Source of the DNA: Sphaerisporangium fuscum | Lineage (GTDB): Bacteria; Actinomycetota; Actinomycetes; Streptosporangiales; Streptosporangiaceae | Length of the DNA: 64,000 nt | NCBI RefSeq assembly: GCF_018531465.1 | Contig: NZ_JAHDTF010000037.1 | Location: 1-64,000 of the forward strand | Reading direction: 5' to 3' | Shown: one piece after another, positions 17,267 to 25,428 of the stretch | Numbering within the stretch: position 1 is the first letter of the stretch | Layout: each line of letters begins with the position of its first letter | Notes under the pieces: model-generated | Databases searched by the model: none | Seen by the model: only the letters and a program-made list of their open reading frames with translations | What the model was told of the DNA's origin: nothing | Position numbers and translations under genes: made by a program

Positions 17267-18595
17267 GTGCGCAGATCGAGCTTGGCCGTCGGCGGGATCC
17301 TCCTCGCGACGTGCCTGCCGGCCACCCCGGCACACGCGCAGGACCCCGGGACGCGGAAGGTCGAGGTCTTCGGCGAGACCTCCCCCCAGGGTTATACCGA
17401 GGTCCCCGAAACCGCCGGCGGCCACCGGCGGAGCCTGCTCACCCCCTCGGCGACGGTGACGCCGGTGGAGGTGAACGGCCCCAGCGACAAACGCATCGAC
17501 CTCGTGTACCTGGGCGACGGCTACACCGAGTCCGACCTGGCCCGCTACACCGCTCAGGTGACCGCCGGCTGGAACCTGCTGGCCCAGCGCGAGCCGTTCA
17601 AGAGCTACCGCAGGCTGTTCAACGTCTGGCAGGTCAACGTCGTCTCGCGCGAGTCCGGCTCCGACAACGACCCGGCGCCGGGCGTGCGGAAGGACACCGC
17701 GCTCGACAGCACGTACTACTGCGAGGACCTGGCCCGGCTGATCTGCCTCGACATCCCCGCCGCGAAGGCCTACGCGGCACTCGCGCCCGCCGCCGACCAG
17801 ATCGCCGTCGTCGTCAACAGCGACACCTACGGCGGGGCCGGCTACATCGAGGACGACCTGGTCACCTTCTCCGGGGGGCACCCGGCCGGGCCCGAGATCC
17901 TGCCGCACGAACTGGGCCACTCCCTCGGCGACCTGGCCGACGAGTACCCGTACTGGGCCTATCCGAACGACGGCAGCAGGTACGAGGGCGAGGAGCCGCC
18001 GTACGCCAACGTCTCCGTCCAGGACGCCGCGCGGCAGGCGGCGTCGAAGAGCAAGTGGTGGCGATGGCTCGGCGCCCCGACCCCCGACGGCGGCACGATC
18101 GGGACCTTCGAGGGGGCGTACTACAACAACCTCGGCATCTACCGGCCCAGCGACGACTCGCTGATGCGTTCCCTGCGCAAGCCGTTCAACTCCGTGGGGC
18201 AGGAGGAGATGATCCGCAAGTTCTACGGGATGACCGGCGTCGTCGACGGCGCCACCCCGGGCACGGACGCGCCCGTGCCCGCGCCGGCCACGCTGACCGT
18301 CACGCCCGTGCGCATCCCGACGATCTCCACCCGCTGGTTCGTCAACGGCCGTGAGATCCCCGAGTGGGCCGGCGCCACCTCGGTCGAGGTGTACGCCAGG
18401 AAACCACGGACGCGTGGCGGGCGGGCCGAGCCGGCCTGGTGCGGGCGCAAGGACCTGCGGGTCAAGAAGAAGCCCTGCACCTATACCGTCACGGTCTCCG
18501 ACACCACGGGTCTCGTCCGTGACCCCGGTTACCGCGCCCGGACGATGACGTCCTCGATCACCTGGACCGTCGACCGCGGGAACGGCCCCGAGTAG
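17267..18595 (+). CDS. Secreted M64 family metallopeptidase (IgA-peptidase-like)
   Basis: 442 residues from GTG 17267 with CAGGAG seven bases before it. The signal peptide ends AHA. KRIDLVYLGDGYTESDLARY and the zinc motif HELGHSLGDLADEY (His214, Glu215, His218) are hallmarks of M64 peptidases; FNVWQVNVVSRESGSDNDP also fits. The region after about residue 335 is a beta-rich tail with a Cys pair. M64 includes the Clostridium ramosum IgA protease, but in soil actinomycetes the substrate is unknown. A strong hairpin follows the stop codon. Confidence 0.9.
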   Translation: MRRSSLAVGGILLATCLPATPAHAQDPGTRKVEVFGETSPQGYTEVPETAGGHRRSLLTPSATVTPVEVNGPSDKRIDLVYLGDGYTESDLARYTAQVTAGWNLLAQREPFKSYRRLFNVWQVNVVSRESGSDNDPAPGVRKDTALDSTYYCEDLARLICLDIPAAKAYAALAPAADQIAVVVNSDTYGGAGYIEDDLVTFSGGHPAGPEILPHELGHSLGDLADEYPYWAYPNDGSRYEGEEPPYANVSVQDAARQAASKSKWWRWLGAPTPDGGTIGTFEGAYYNNLGIYRPSDDSLMRSLRKPFNSVGQEEMIRKFYGMTGVVDGATPGTDAPVPAPATLTVTPVRIPTISTRWFVNGREIPEWAGATSVEVYARKPRTRGGRAEPAWCGRKDLRVKKKPCTYTVTVSDTTGLVRDPGYRARTMTSSITWTVDRGNGPE

Positions 18596-18624
18596 GTGAC
18601 CTCCCGGCCCGCGTCGCCCGCCCT

Positions 18625-18652
18625 CCGCCCGGCCCCTCCACGGGCCGGGCGG
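18625..18652. terminator. Strong hairpin after the M64 peptidase gene
   Basis: Perfect 11-base arms CCGCCCGGCCC and GGGCCGGGCGG with a 6-base loop lie between the peptidase stop (+) and the end of the SDR remnant (-). A bidirectional terminator without T-tract is likely. Confidence 0.65.
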
Positions 18653-18653
18653 G

Positions 18654-18968
18654 TCAGGCGAGGCGGCCGCCGCCGTCGACGTGCAGCACCGTGCCGGTGA
18701 CGTAGGGGTTGTCGATGGCGTAGAACACGGCGTTGACCCGAACCGGGGCGATCTCCACCGCGAGCGCCCGGACCAGGAAGGCCAGCGCGCCGTTGGTGGT
18801 GGCCATCACGGTCCGGGGGGGGACGGGCGCCAGGCGGCCACGCCGGAGAAGAAGGTGAACGAGCCGCCGGTCGCGGCCTGCCCCGCCAGGTGTTTGGCCA
18901 GCAGCAGCGGTCCGATGACCTTGGCGGCGAACGCCCGCTGCACGTCGGCGAGCGACTGAAGCGATGCC
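18654..18968 (-). pseudogene. Degenerate short-chain dehydrogenase (SDR) fragment
   Basis: Two minus-strand frames together give an SDR middle and end: LADVQRAFAAKVIGPLLLAKHL...GGSFTFFSGVAAWRP, then NGALAFLVRALAVEIAPVRVNAV and VTGTVLHVDGGGRLA. The N-terminal nucleotide-binding part is absent, the frame changes at an 8-G run (18815-18822), and about 50 residues between RVNAV and the C-terminal VTG motif are missing. It starts right after the MerR stop. It is a remnant, not a working gene. Confidence 0.75.
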
Positions 18969-18969
18969 G

Positions 18970-19350
18970 TCAGGCCGGACCGTCCTGGCCGGCCGGGCCC
19001 AGGGCGGCGGCGAGCATGGTGTCGAGCGCCTGCTGGGACGATCGCAGCCGTGTGATCTCCTCGGCGATGCGGCTGCGCTCCCGCCGCAGACTGGTGACCA
19101 TCCCGGGGCAGGTGGACGGTACGAGCCGCTCACCGTCGTCGTGGACGCAGCCGATCAGCCGGGCGATGACCGCGCTGGGCAGGCCGGCGGCCAGCAGGGC
19201 GCGGATGTGGCGCACCGCCGTGACGTCCGATTCGGCGTACTCGCGGTAGCCGTTGGCGAGTCGTAGCGGCCGGAGCAGCCCCTGCTCTTCGTAGTAGCGC
19301 AGCAACCGCCGGCTGACACCTGTCCTTTGGGCCAGGGCACCGATGCGCAT
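18970..19350 (-). CDS. MerR family transcriptional regulator
   Basis: 126 residues. The winged helix MRIGALAQRTGVSRRLLRYYEEQGLL...NGYREYAESDV is typical, followed by a coiled dimerisation helix. It has no metal-binding cysteine set; the only cysteines are in IGCVHDD and TCPG. It is divergent from the SDR gene at 19442, whose promoter has the long spacer that MerR proteins act on, so it most likely controls that gene and itself. Confidence 0.92.
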   Translation of the reverse strand: MRIGALAQRTGVSRRLLRYYEEQGLLRPLRLANGYREYAESDVTAVRHIRALLAAGLPSAVIARLIGCVHDDGERLVPSTCPGMVTSLRRERSRIAEEITRLRSSQQALDTMLAAALGPAGQDGPA

Positions 19351-19370
19351 GTGCCTCCCTCACGCCGGAG

Positions 19371-19402
19371 TTGACCTTCACACCGATGTGACACCTTAAC
19401 GT
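19371..19402 (+). promoter_or_regulatory. MerR-type promoter for the SDR gene
   Basis: TTGACC (19371-19376) and TAACGT (19397-19402) are separated by 20 bases, longer than the standard 17. The perfect palindrome TCACA-CCGA-TGTGA (19378-19391) lies inside the spacer. A long spacer with a central operator is the hallmark of MerR-activated promoters. Confidence 0.6.
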
Positions 19403-19441
19403 CCTGGTTGTCGGCCATCATCCAGCGTGAAGGAGCCAGTG

Positions 19442-20104
19442 ATGCCGGGAGCAGTTGTCATCGGAGCCGGTCCGGGGATCGGCCGGTCGGTCGCCCGCCG
19501 GTTCGCGCGAGAGGGCCTGCCGATCGCCCTCGTCGCGCGGACGCCTCGAACGCTCGCGGAGGCGGCCGAAGCGGTCGCCCCCTTCGCCGTGCCGGTCGTC
19601 TCGCTGACCGCCGACAGCGCCGACGAGACGGCGCTGCGCGCGGCCCTCGACGCGGCGGCCGGCGAGTTCGGCCTCCCGGACGTCGTCGTCTACAACGCGG
19701 CGATCGTCCAGGCGGACGCGCCCGGTCAGCTGTCGGCGCGCGCCCACCTGGACGCCTGGGCGGTCAACGTGGTCGGAGCGCTCACCGCCGCCGCCCACGT
19801 CGCGCCCGCCATGGCGCGGCGCGGGAGCGGTTCGTTCATCGTCACCGGCGGGATGCCCGAGCCGAAGCCCGGGTACGTCAGCCTCTCGCTCGGCAAGGCC
19901 GGGGTGCGAACCCTGGTGACGCTGCTCGACCAGGAATACGGTTCCTCCGGCGTCCACGTGGCGAGCGTCACCGTGGACGGGCCCGTCGCTCCGGGCACCG
20001 CCTTCGACCCGGACGACATCGCCGAACACTACTGGCGGCTGCACACCCAGCCACGGCACCAGTGGGAGCGCGAGGTCCTCCACAGTGAGCACCGGGCACG
20101 GTGA
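19442..20104 (+). CDS. SDR family NAD(P)-dependent oxidoreductase
   Basis: 220 residues from ATG 19442, with AAGGAG seven bases upstream; a GTG at 19427 lies before that ribosome site and is less likely. The cofactor motif is GAGPGIGRSVARRF and VVYNAAI is the structural NAG-like motif. The usual YxxxK active site appears as YVSLSLGKAG, where Y and K are seven apart rather than four; this variant occurs in atypical SDRs. It is divergent from, and probably controlled by, the MerR gene. It converges with leuA across 20 bases. Confidence 0.88.
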   Translation: MPGAVVIGAGPGIGRSVARRFAREGLPIALVARTPRTLAEAAEAVAPFAVPVVSLTADSADETALRAALDAAAGEFGLPDVVVYNAAIVQADAPGQLSARAHLDAWAVNVVGALTAAAHVAPAMARRGSGSFIVTGGMPEPKPGYVSLSLGKAGVRTLVTLLDQEYGSSGVHVASVTVDGPVAPGTAFDPDDIAEHYWRLHTQPRHQWEREVLHSEHRAR

Positions 20105-20124
20105 CCGCTTCGCGGCGGTGGCGG

Positions 20125-22008
20125 TCAGCGGGCGCGGTTGACCGCGGCGAGGACGGCGTGGACCGAGGCGGTGAGGGGGGCGGCGTCCCGGCCGGCTCCC
20201 CAGACGACCTCCTCGCCGACGCGGCACCGGACGTAGGCGACGACACCGCCGGGGACGGGGTGCCGGACGTGGTCGAGGACCTCCACGGCGATCCCCGCGG
20301 CGGCCAGCGCCGCCGCGAAGGCGCCCGGCACCCCGTCGCCGTCGCCGACGTACCGGCCCTCACCGTCGCGGCCGGAGCCGTCCGTGCCCTGGTGCCCGCC
20401 CTCGCACGAGCCGTCCGCGTCCGGGGAGCCGGCGGCCGCGCGCAGGACGCAGGTGAAGCGGTGCCTCCCGGGTGTGGTCTCCTCGCTCGTCCATGACGAC
20501 AGCCCGACGGTCCCCTCGCGCGCCGGGTCGAGGTAGGTGGCGGAGAACAGTTCCCACAGCTGCCCGGCCGTCGCCTCCTGCCCGCTGCCGTCGGTGGCGG
20601 CCTGGACGACGCGGGAGAAGTCGGCGCGCAGCGCCCCCGGCAGCTCCAGCCCGTGGTGGACGTTCAGCAGGTACGCCACGCCGCCCTTGCCCGACTGGCT
20701 GTTGACCCGGATCACCGCCTCGTAGTCGCGCCCCACGTCCGCGGGATCGATCGGCAGGTACGGCACGTCCCACGGCGCCCGCGCGGCCGGGACGCCCATC
20801 TCGCGGGACCGCTCGCGGTGGTGGGCCAGCCCCTTGGCGATGGCGTCCTGATGGGTCCCGGAGAAGGCGGTGTAGACGAGCTCCCCCGCGTAGGGGTGGC
20901 GCGGGTGCACCGGCAGGCGGTTGCAGTGCTCGGCGGTCTCCCGGATGACGTCGATGTCCGAGAAGTCGATCATCGGGTCGACGCCCTGGGCGTGGAGGTT
21001 GAGGGCGAGAGTGACCAGGTCGACGTTCCCGGTGCGCTCCCCGTTGCCGAACAGGCAGCCCTCCACGCGCTGCGCCCCGGCCATCACGGCCAGCTCGGCG
21101 CAGGCGACCCCGGTGCCGCGGTCGTTGTGCGGATGCACCGAGAGGATCACCGAGTCGCGTCGCGCCAGGTGGCGGTGCATGTACTCGATCTGGTCGGCGT
21201 ACACGTCGGGGGTGGCGATCTCGACGGTGGCGGGCAGGTTGTGGGTCACCGGCCGGTCGGGGCAGGCGTCCCAGAGCTCGGTCAGCCCGTCGCACACCGA
21301 GAGCACGAAATCGGGCTCGGTCTGGTTGAACACCTCCGGGGAGAACTGGAACCGTACCCGCCCCCGCCGGCGCCGCTCCGCCAGCCGGGCCATGTGCTCC
21401 GCGGCATCGGTGATCATGGCGTGCACCTCGGCCCGGGACCGTCCGAGGACCACCTCGCGCCAGACCGGCGCCGTCGCGGTGTACAGGTGCACGACCGTGC
21501 GGGGCAGCCCTTCGATCGCCTCGAAGGTCCGCTCGATCAGATCGCGCCGGGCAGGGGTGAAGACCACCACCGTCACGTCGTCGGGGACGGCGTCGCCGTC
21601 CGCGAGGTGCCGGACGAAGTCGAAGTCGGTCCGGCTGGCCGAGGGGTAGCCGATCTCGATCTCCTTGAAGCCCATCGCGACGAGCAGGTCGAACATGCGC
21701 CGCTTGCGCGGGGTGTCCATCGGCTCGGCCAGGGCCTGGTTGCCGTCGCGCAGGTCCACCGGCACCCACAGCGGCGCCCGCTCGACGCGGCGTCCCGGCC
21801 ACAGCCGCTCGGCCGCCGGGAGGGTGACCTTCTCGTGCACCGGCCGGTACCGGTGGTGGGGCATCGCGCTCGCGCGCTGCGGGTTCCACTCCGGCGCCCC
21901 CTGGGGGACCGGGCCGCTCGGGGTGCGCAGGGTCGGGAAGCCGCGGGTGGCGGCGAGACCGGCGGCGGAGGTGCCGCCGTGGTGAACGTGGTCGCTGGTG
22001 ACGCTCAT
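20125..22008 (-). CDS. leuA: 2-isopropylmalate synthase
   Basis: 627 residues from ATG 22008 (MSVTSDHVHHGG). It condenses acetyl-CoA with 2-oxoisovalerate, the first step of leucine synthesis. The HMGL-like TIM barrel shows PVDLRDGNQAL and SVHPHNDRGTG (metal ligands), and GCLFGNGERTGNVDLVT. The C-terminal LeuA regulatory domain, which binds leucine, begins near residue 470. A Gly/Asp-rich insertion at about residues 525-560 lies inside it and may explain the length, longer than the common 560-600. Upstream come an attenuator hairpin and a leucine-rich leader peptide, so expression is probably set by leucine-tRNA charging as well as by feedback on the enzyme. Confidence 0.95.
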   Translation of the reverse strand: MSVTSDHVHHGGTSAAGLAATRGFPTLRTPSGPVPQGAPEWNPQRASAMPHHRYRPVHEKVTLPAAERLWPGRRVERAPLWVPVDLRDGNQALAEPMDTPRKRRMFDLLVAMGFKEIEIGYPSASRTDFDFVRHLADGDAVPDDVTVVVFTPARRDLIERTFEAIEGLPRTVVHLYTATAPVWREVVLGRSRAEVHAMITDAAEHMARLAERRRRGRVRFQFSPEVFNQTEPDFVLSVCDGLTELWDACPDRPVTHNLPATVEIATPDVYADQIEYMHRHLARRDSVILSVHPHNDRGTGVACAELAVMAGAQRVEGCLFGNGERTGNVDLVTLALNLHAQGVDPMIDFSDIDVIRETAEHCNRLPVHPRHPYAGELVYTAFSGTHQDAIAKGLAHHRERSREMGVPAARAPWDVPYLPIDPADVGRDYEAVIRVNSQSGKGGVAYLLNVHHGLELPGALRADFSRVVQAATDGSGQEATAGQLWELFSATYLDPAREGTVGLSSWTSEETTPGRHRFTCVLRAAAGSPDADGSCEGGHQGTDGSGRDGEGRYVGDGDGVPGAFAAALAAAGIAVEVLDHVRHPVPGGVVAYVRCRVGEEVVWGAGRDAAPLTASVHAVLAAVNRAR

Positions 22009-22081
22009 GGGCTGGAGGATCCTTCGGTCGATCCGGTGGGACGACCGGCCAGGTCGGCCGGCCATTCGTCGACCGGCAGCA

Positions 22082-22104
22082 CGGCACCCCGCGGCGGGGT
22101 GCCG
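22082..22104 (-). terminator. Attenuator hairpin in the leuA leader
   Basis: Perfect 9-base arms CGGCACCCC and GGGGTGCCG with a 5-base loop lie 7 bases after the stop of the leader peptide and 73 bases before the leuA ATG. No T-tract follows, as is common in this GC class. In context it is the likely terminator of a leucine attenuation system. Confidence 0.65.
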
Positions 22105-22110
22105 GTCGCC

Positions 22111-22155
22111 TCAGGCCCCGCCGCGGCAGCCGAGAAGAAGCTCGCGCAGCGTCAT
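22111..22155 (-). CDS. leuA leader peptide (14 residues)
   Basis: The open frame MTLRELLLGCRGGA has four leucines in 14 residues, three of them consecutive (CTT CTT CTC). The CTT codons are rare in this genome, a feature that would make a ribosome sensitive to leucyl-tRNA supply. A -10 hexamer ends seven bases before the ATG, so the transcript may start at or next to the start codon (leaderless). A stable hairpin and then leuA follow. Leader-peptide control of leuA has been described in Streptomyces. Confidence 0.75.
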   Translation of the reverse strand: MTLRELLLGCRGGA

Positions 22156-22162
22156 GGCGGGT

Positions 22163-22192
22163 AGACTAACCACAATTCAACTCCTCAGACAA
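22163..22192 (-). promoter_or_regulatory. leuA leader promoter
   Basis: On the minus strand TTGTCT (22192-22187) and TAGTCT (22168-22163) are separated by 18 bases, and the leader-peptide ATG is 7 bases beyond the -10. CTCAG-ACAAG-CTGAG, a perfect inverted repeat at 22184-22198, overlaps the -35 element. It may be an operator for the divergent GntR regulator, which could then affect leuA too. Confidence 0.6.
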
Positions 22193-22219
22193 GCTGAGAA
22201 CCTGAGAGGTGAAACTCGA

Positions 22220-22909
22220 ATGGCGCTCGGCGCGCTCCGCCCCAGCCCCTTGGTCGAACAGGCCACCCGCCATCTGCGCGAGCAGATCACCCAGGGCCAC
22301 TGGCCGGTCGGCACCAGGCTCCCCGGCGAGACCACCCTGGCCAAGACCCTCGGCGTCGGGCGCTCCACGGTGCGCGAAGCCCTGCGCGCGCTGGCCGGAG
22401 CCGGCCTCCTGCAGGCCCGGCAGGGCGCGGGCGTGTTCGTCATCGCCACCGAACCGGCCGAGGACTGGCCCGCCCGCCTGCGCCGGGCCGCCGTCACCGA
22501 CGTCTACGAGGTCCGCATGCTGCTGGAGGTGCAGGCCGCGCGCCTGGCCGCCGAGCGCCACACGACGGAGGACCTCACTGCGCTGCGCGACGCGCTCCAG
22601 GCCCGCCGCGCCGCCGCCGCGCGCGGGGACGACGAGTTCGTCGACGCCGACATCGCCCTGCACTCCGCCGTCGTCGCCGCCGCGCACAACCCGGTCCTCA
22701 CCGAGCTGTTCACCGAGTTCGTCCCCGCGCTGCGCGGCGGGCTCATCGACCTGGTCGGGCTGCTCGGCCTGCGCTCGGCCGACGCCAACCCCGGCGACGA
22801 CAGCCACGCCGCCCTGGTCGAGGCGGTCGCACGGGGAGACGCCGACGCGGCCGGGCGCACCATCCAGGCCGAACTGGAGCAGACCCTGGCCCGGCTGCGC
22901 ACCCGCTGA
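22220..22909 (+). CDS. GntR family regulator, FadR/FCD type
   Basis: 229 residues from ATG 22220. The winged helix (GTRLPGETTLAKTLGVGRSTVREALRAL) is followed by an FCD domain with DADIALHSAVVAAAHNPVLTEL and DDSHAALVEAVARGDADAA, whose Asp and His residues typically bind a metal and a carboxylate ligand. It is divergent from leuA. Whether it regulates leucine synthesis or an unlinked gene is not shown by sequence. A hairpin overlaps the stop codon. Confidence 0.9.
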   Translation: MALGALRPSPLVEQATRHLREQITQGHWPVGTRLPGETTLAKTLGVGRSTVREALRALAGAGLLQARQGAGVFVIATEPAEDWPARLRRAAVTDVYEVRMLLEVQAARLAAERHTTEDLTALRDALQARRAAAARGDDEFVDADIALHSAVVAAAHNPVLTELFTEFVPALRGGLIDLVGLLGLRSADANPGDDSHAALVEAVARGDADAAGRTIQAELEQTLARLRTR

Positions 22910-22926
22910 GGCGGCAGGCGCCGCCT
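22909..22926 (+). terminator. Hairpin at the end of the GntR gene
   Basis: AGGCGGC and GCCGCCT (7-base perfect arms) with loop AGGC begin at the last base of the stop codon. It lies between the GntR gene (+) and the convergent P450 gene (-). Confidence 0.5.
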
Positions 22927-22994
22927 CGGCCCGCAGGCGCCGGCAGCCGTCGCGGATCGCCACGACCGGCCGAACGGCTGGTGCGGGCGGAGGG

Positions 22995-24188
22995 TCACAG
23001 GCTCACCGGCAGTGACGAGAGCCGCCAGGCGCCCGGGTCGGGGACGCGGAGCTCCGCCGGGGACGCCGCGAGCGCCGCTCCGGGGAGGCGGCGCAGCAGC
23101 GCCGTGAGCGCGACCTCGGTCTGGACGCGCGCCGGCGCGGCCCCGAGGCAGAAGTGCGGCCCGTGGGCGAACGCCAGGTGCCCGGCCCCCGGCGCCCGGC
23201 GGACGTCGAACCGCTCGGGGTCGGTGAACGCCCGCGGGTCGCGGTTGGCGGCGGCGATCGCCACCGTGACCGGCTCGCCGCGCCGCACGAGGACGCCGTG
23301 CAGTTCGACGTCCTCCCGGGCGCGGCGCGGGATCGTCAGAAGCTGCGGCCCGCACCAGCGCAGCAGCTCCTCGACGGCGTCCGGCATGAGCCCCGGATCC
23401 CCGCGCAGGACGGCGAGCTGCTCGGGGTGGGCGACCAGCTCGGCCACGGCGTTGGCGATCAGGTTGGCGGGGGTCTGTCCTGCGATGACCAGGTGCCACA
23501 CCAGGGTGACGATCTCGGCGTCGGCGAGCCGGTCGCCGTCCTCGTCCCGCACGCGGACGAGGTCGGACAGCACGTCGTCGCCCGGCTCCGCCCGCCGCCG
23601 CTCCAGCGCGCCCAGCGCGTCCTCGACGATCCCCGGCACGGCCTCGGCGAACCCGCTGCCCGAACCGGCCGCCACGACGGCGCCGTAGGCGTGCCAGCGC
23701 GGCCGGTCGGCCTCCGGGATGCCGACCAGCTCGCAGATGACCTCCATCGGCAGGGGCTTGGCGAAGTGCGCCAGCAGATCGACCGTGCCGCCCTCGGCGT
23801 GCTCGGGCAGCTCGTCGAGCAGCCGCGCGACGACGCGCTCGACGCGGGGGCGGAACACGGCGGCGCGGCGCGGGGTGAACGCCGGGGCCACCAGACGGCG
23901 CAGCCGCGCGTGCTCGGCGCCCTCCATCTCGGCCATGGTGCGCATGTACGGGCGGCAGTGCTCGGGCACCTGGGGCGGCATGAAACTCGCGGCGCCGAGC
24001 TCGAACCGCGGGTCGCCGAGCATCGCCCGCGCGTCGTCGTGCCGGGTGAGCGCCCACATCGGCCCGAACCCCGGGGCGAGCAGCCGGGCGATCGGCGAAC
24101 GCTCGCGCGCCCGCCCGTACACCGCGAAGGGGTCGCGCAGCACCTCGGCGTCGCCCAGCTCGACCTCAGGGACGTCCTCGTTCGTCAT
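22995..24188 (-). CDS. Cytochrome P450
   Basis: 397 residues from ATG 24188, preceded by GAGGAG. The heme-binding motif is FAHGPHFCLGA with Cys347, the K-helix is EELLR, and the C-helix segment HARLRRLVAPAFTP is typical of soluble bacterial P450s. The I-helix reads HLVIAGQTPANLI: the acid before the conserved Thr is Gln, which is uncommon and may alter proton delivery. A ferredoxin or reductase is not encoded nearby. It is divergent from a long TetR-type regulator across a 32-base near-palindrome, so it is probably induced by a small molecule that may be its substrate. Confidence 0.93.
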   Translation of the reverse strand: MTNEDVPEVELGDAEVLRDPFAVYGRARERSPIARLLAPGFGPMWALTRHDDARAMLGDPRFELGAASFMPPQVPEHCRPYMRTMAEMEGAEHARLRRLVAPAFTPRRAAVFRPRVERVVARLLDELPEHAEGGTVDLLAHFAKPLPMEVICELVGIPEADRPRWHAYGAVVAAGSGSGFAEAVPGIVEDALGALERRRAEPGDDVLSDLVRVRDEDGDRLADAEIVTLVWHLVIAGQTPANLIANAVAELVAHPEQLAVLRGDPGLMPDAVEELLRWCGPQLLTIPRRAREDVELHGVLVRRGEPVTVAIAAANRDPRAFTDPERFDVRRAPGAGHLAFAHGPHFCLGAAPARVQTEVALTALLRRLPGAALAASPAELRVPDPGAWRLSSLPVSL

Positions 24189-24204
24189 GTCTTCTCCTCG
24201 AATC

Positions 24205-24236
24205 CAGATGATGAAATCATATGATGACATCATCTG
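24205..24236. promoter_or_regulatory. 32-base near-perfect palindrome, likely TetR operator
   Basis: The outer arms CAGATGATG and CATCATCTG (9 bases each) are perfectly complementary and the centre ATCATATGAT is palindromic. Overall 28 of 32 positions pair. It lies 17 bases upstream of the P450 start and 55 bases before the TetR ATG, an ideal operator for both. Confidence 0.75.
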
Positions 24237-24290
24237 AATGCGTGACGGTATCTTTGGGCGGGCGATCAGGCAAGCGGGGGCAGGAGGACG

Positions 24291-25403
24291 ATGGGCCGGC
24301 TCAGCAGGGCGCAACTGCAGGAACACAACCGCGCCCAGGTGCTCGCCGCCGCCAGGGACGAGTTCACCGAGCACGGCTTCCGCGGCGCCAAGGTCGACGG
24401 CATCGCCGAACGCGCCGGGCTGACCCGCGGCGCGGTCTACTCCAACTTCCCGGGCAAGCGGGCCCTGTACTTCTCGGTCCTGGCCGACCTCGCCGAGCAC
24501 GCCCCCGAGCCGCCCGCGCCGCTCCACGCGCGGCCCGAGGATGCGCTCGCCGCGTTCGCCCGCGCCTGGGTCGCCCGGCTCCCCCTGGCCACCGACGATC
24601 CGCGCGCCCCGGCGAGGCTCGCGGCCGACCTGGTGCCCGAGATCATCGCCGACGAGCGCACCCGCCTGGCGTTCGCCCAGCTGACGAAACTGGGCGCCAT
24701 CCTGCTCGGCCTCGCCCTGGAGCGGCTCCGGCCGCCGGGCTCGCCTCCGGCCCGGCTGGTCCGCGTGGCCGAGGCGGCGCTGACCACGCTGCACGGCGCC
24801 AGCCGGCTGGCCGCGGCCGCCCCCGGGTTCCTCGAGCCGTTCGACGTCGTCACCGTCTGCCGGGAGCTGGCGGGCCTCGACCTCGGCGGCCGATGGCCGC
24901 TCGTCCCCCAGGTCCCGGCGGCGCGGCCGGCCGACGAGCCGTGGTCCCCGCCCCCTGCGCTGGACGCCGTCCGCGGCGAACCGGTGGCCCTGGCGGAGGA
25001 GGACGTGGTGGCGGTCCTCGGGCTGCACCGGCTGGAGGCGGCGGAGGAGGCCGTGCGGGCCGCGCCGCCCGGGGCGCGGGTGACCGCCGTCGTCGTCACC
25101 GGCGACCCCGGCGAGCTCGCGCCGCTGGCGCGCCTGGCCGTCGCCGAGGTGTGCGGCTGCCTGCGCCAGGCCTTCCCGCGCGCCGCCTGGCCGCGCCTGC
25201 GCGTGGTGCACGATCCCGGCGGGGCCGTGGCCGCCGCCGCCGGCGTGCCCGCGGTCGGGGACGGCACCGAGGTGGCCGTCCGCGTCCGGGACGGCCGCAT
25301 CGTCGCCCGCGCCGACCACCGCGGCGCCTGCCACGCCGCCGCCTCCGCCGCACACCTTGATCGCGGGAGTACCGGCGGCCCAGAGGACAAGATCAGAGGG
25401 TAG
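24291..25403 (+). CDS. TetR family regulator with long C-terminal extension
   Basis: 370 residues from ATG 24291 with AGGAGG just upstream. The N-terminal HTH is standard (RAQVLAAARDEFTEHGFRGAKVDGIAERAGLTRGAVYSNFPGKRALYFSVL at about 15-65). TetR proteins normally have 190-230 residues; here some 160 more follow the ligand domain. They contain alternating strands and helices (RVTAVVVTGDPGELAPLARLAVAEVCG, RLRVVHDPGG, AVRVRDGRIVA) that I do not recognise; a thioredoxin-like fold is one guess. It probably represses itself and the divergent P450 gene. Confidence 0.85.
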   Translation: MGRLSRAQLQEHNRAQVLAAARDEFTEHGFRGAKVDGIAERAGLTRGAVYSNFPGKRALYFSVLADLAEHAPEPPAPLHARPEDALAAFARAWVARLPLATDDPRAPARLAADLVPEIIADERTRLAFAQLTKLGAILLGLALERLRPPGSPPARLVRVAEAALTTLHGASRLAAAAPGFLEPFDVVTVCRELAGLDLGGRWPLVPQVPAARPADEPWSPPPALDAVRGEPVALAEEDVVAVLGLHRLEAAEEAVRAAPPGARVTAVVVTGDPGELAPLARLAVAEVCGCLRQAFPRAAWPRLRVVHDPGGAVAAAAGVPAVGDGTEVAVRVRDGRIVARADHRGACHAAASAAHLDRGSTGGPEDKIRG

Positions 25404-25428
25404 GGGGCCGGTTCGTCGCACCTGCCGT

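Noticed and set aside
17060..17920. Minus-strand frame of 286 codons opposite the M64 peptidase gene
   Set aside because: The plus strand carries a signal peptide, a zinc motif and a ribosome site, while the minus frame has none.
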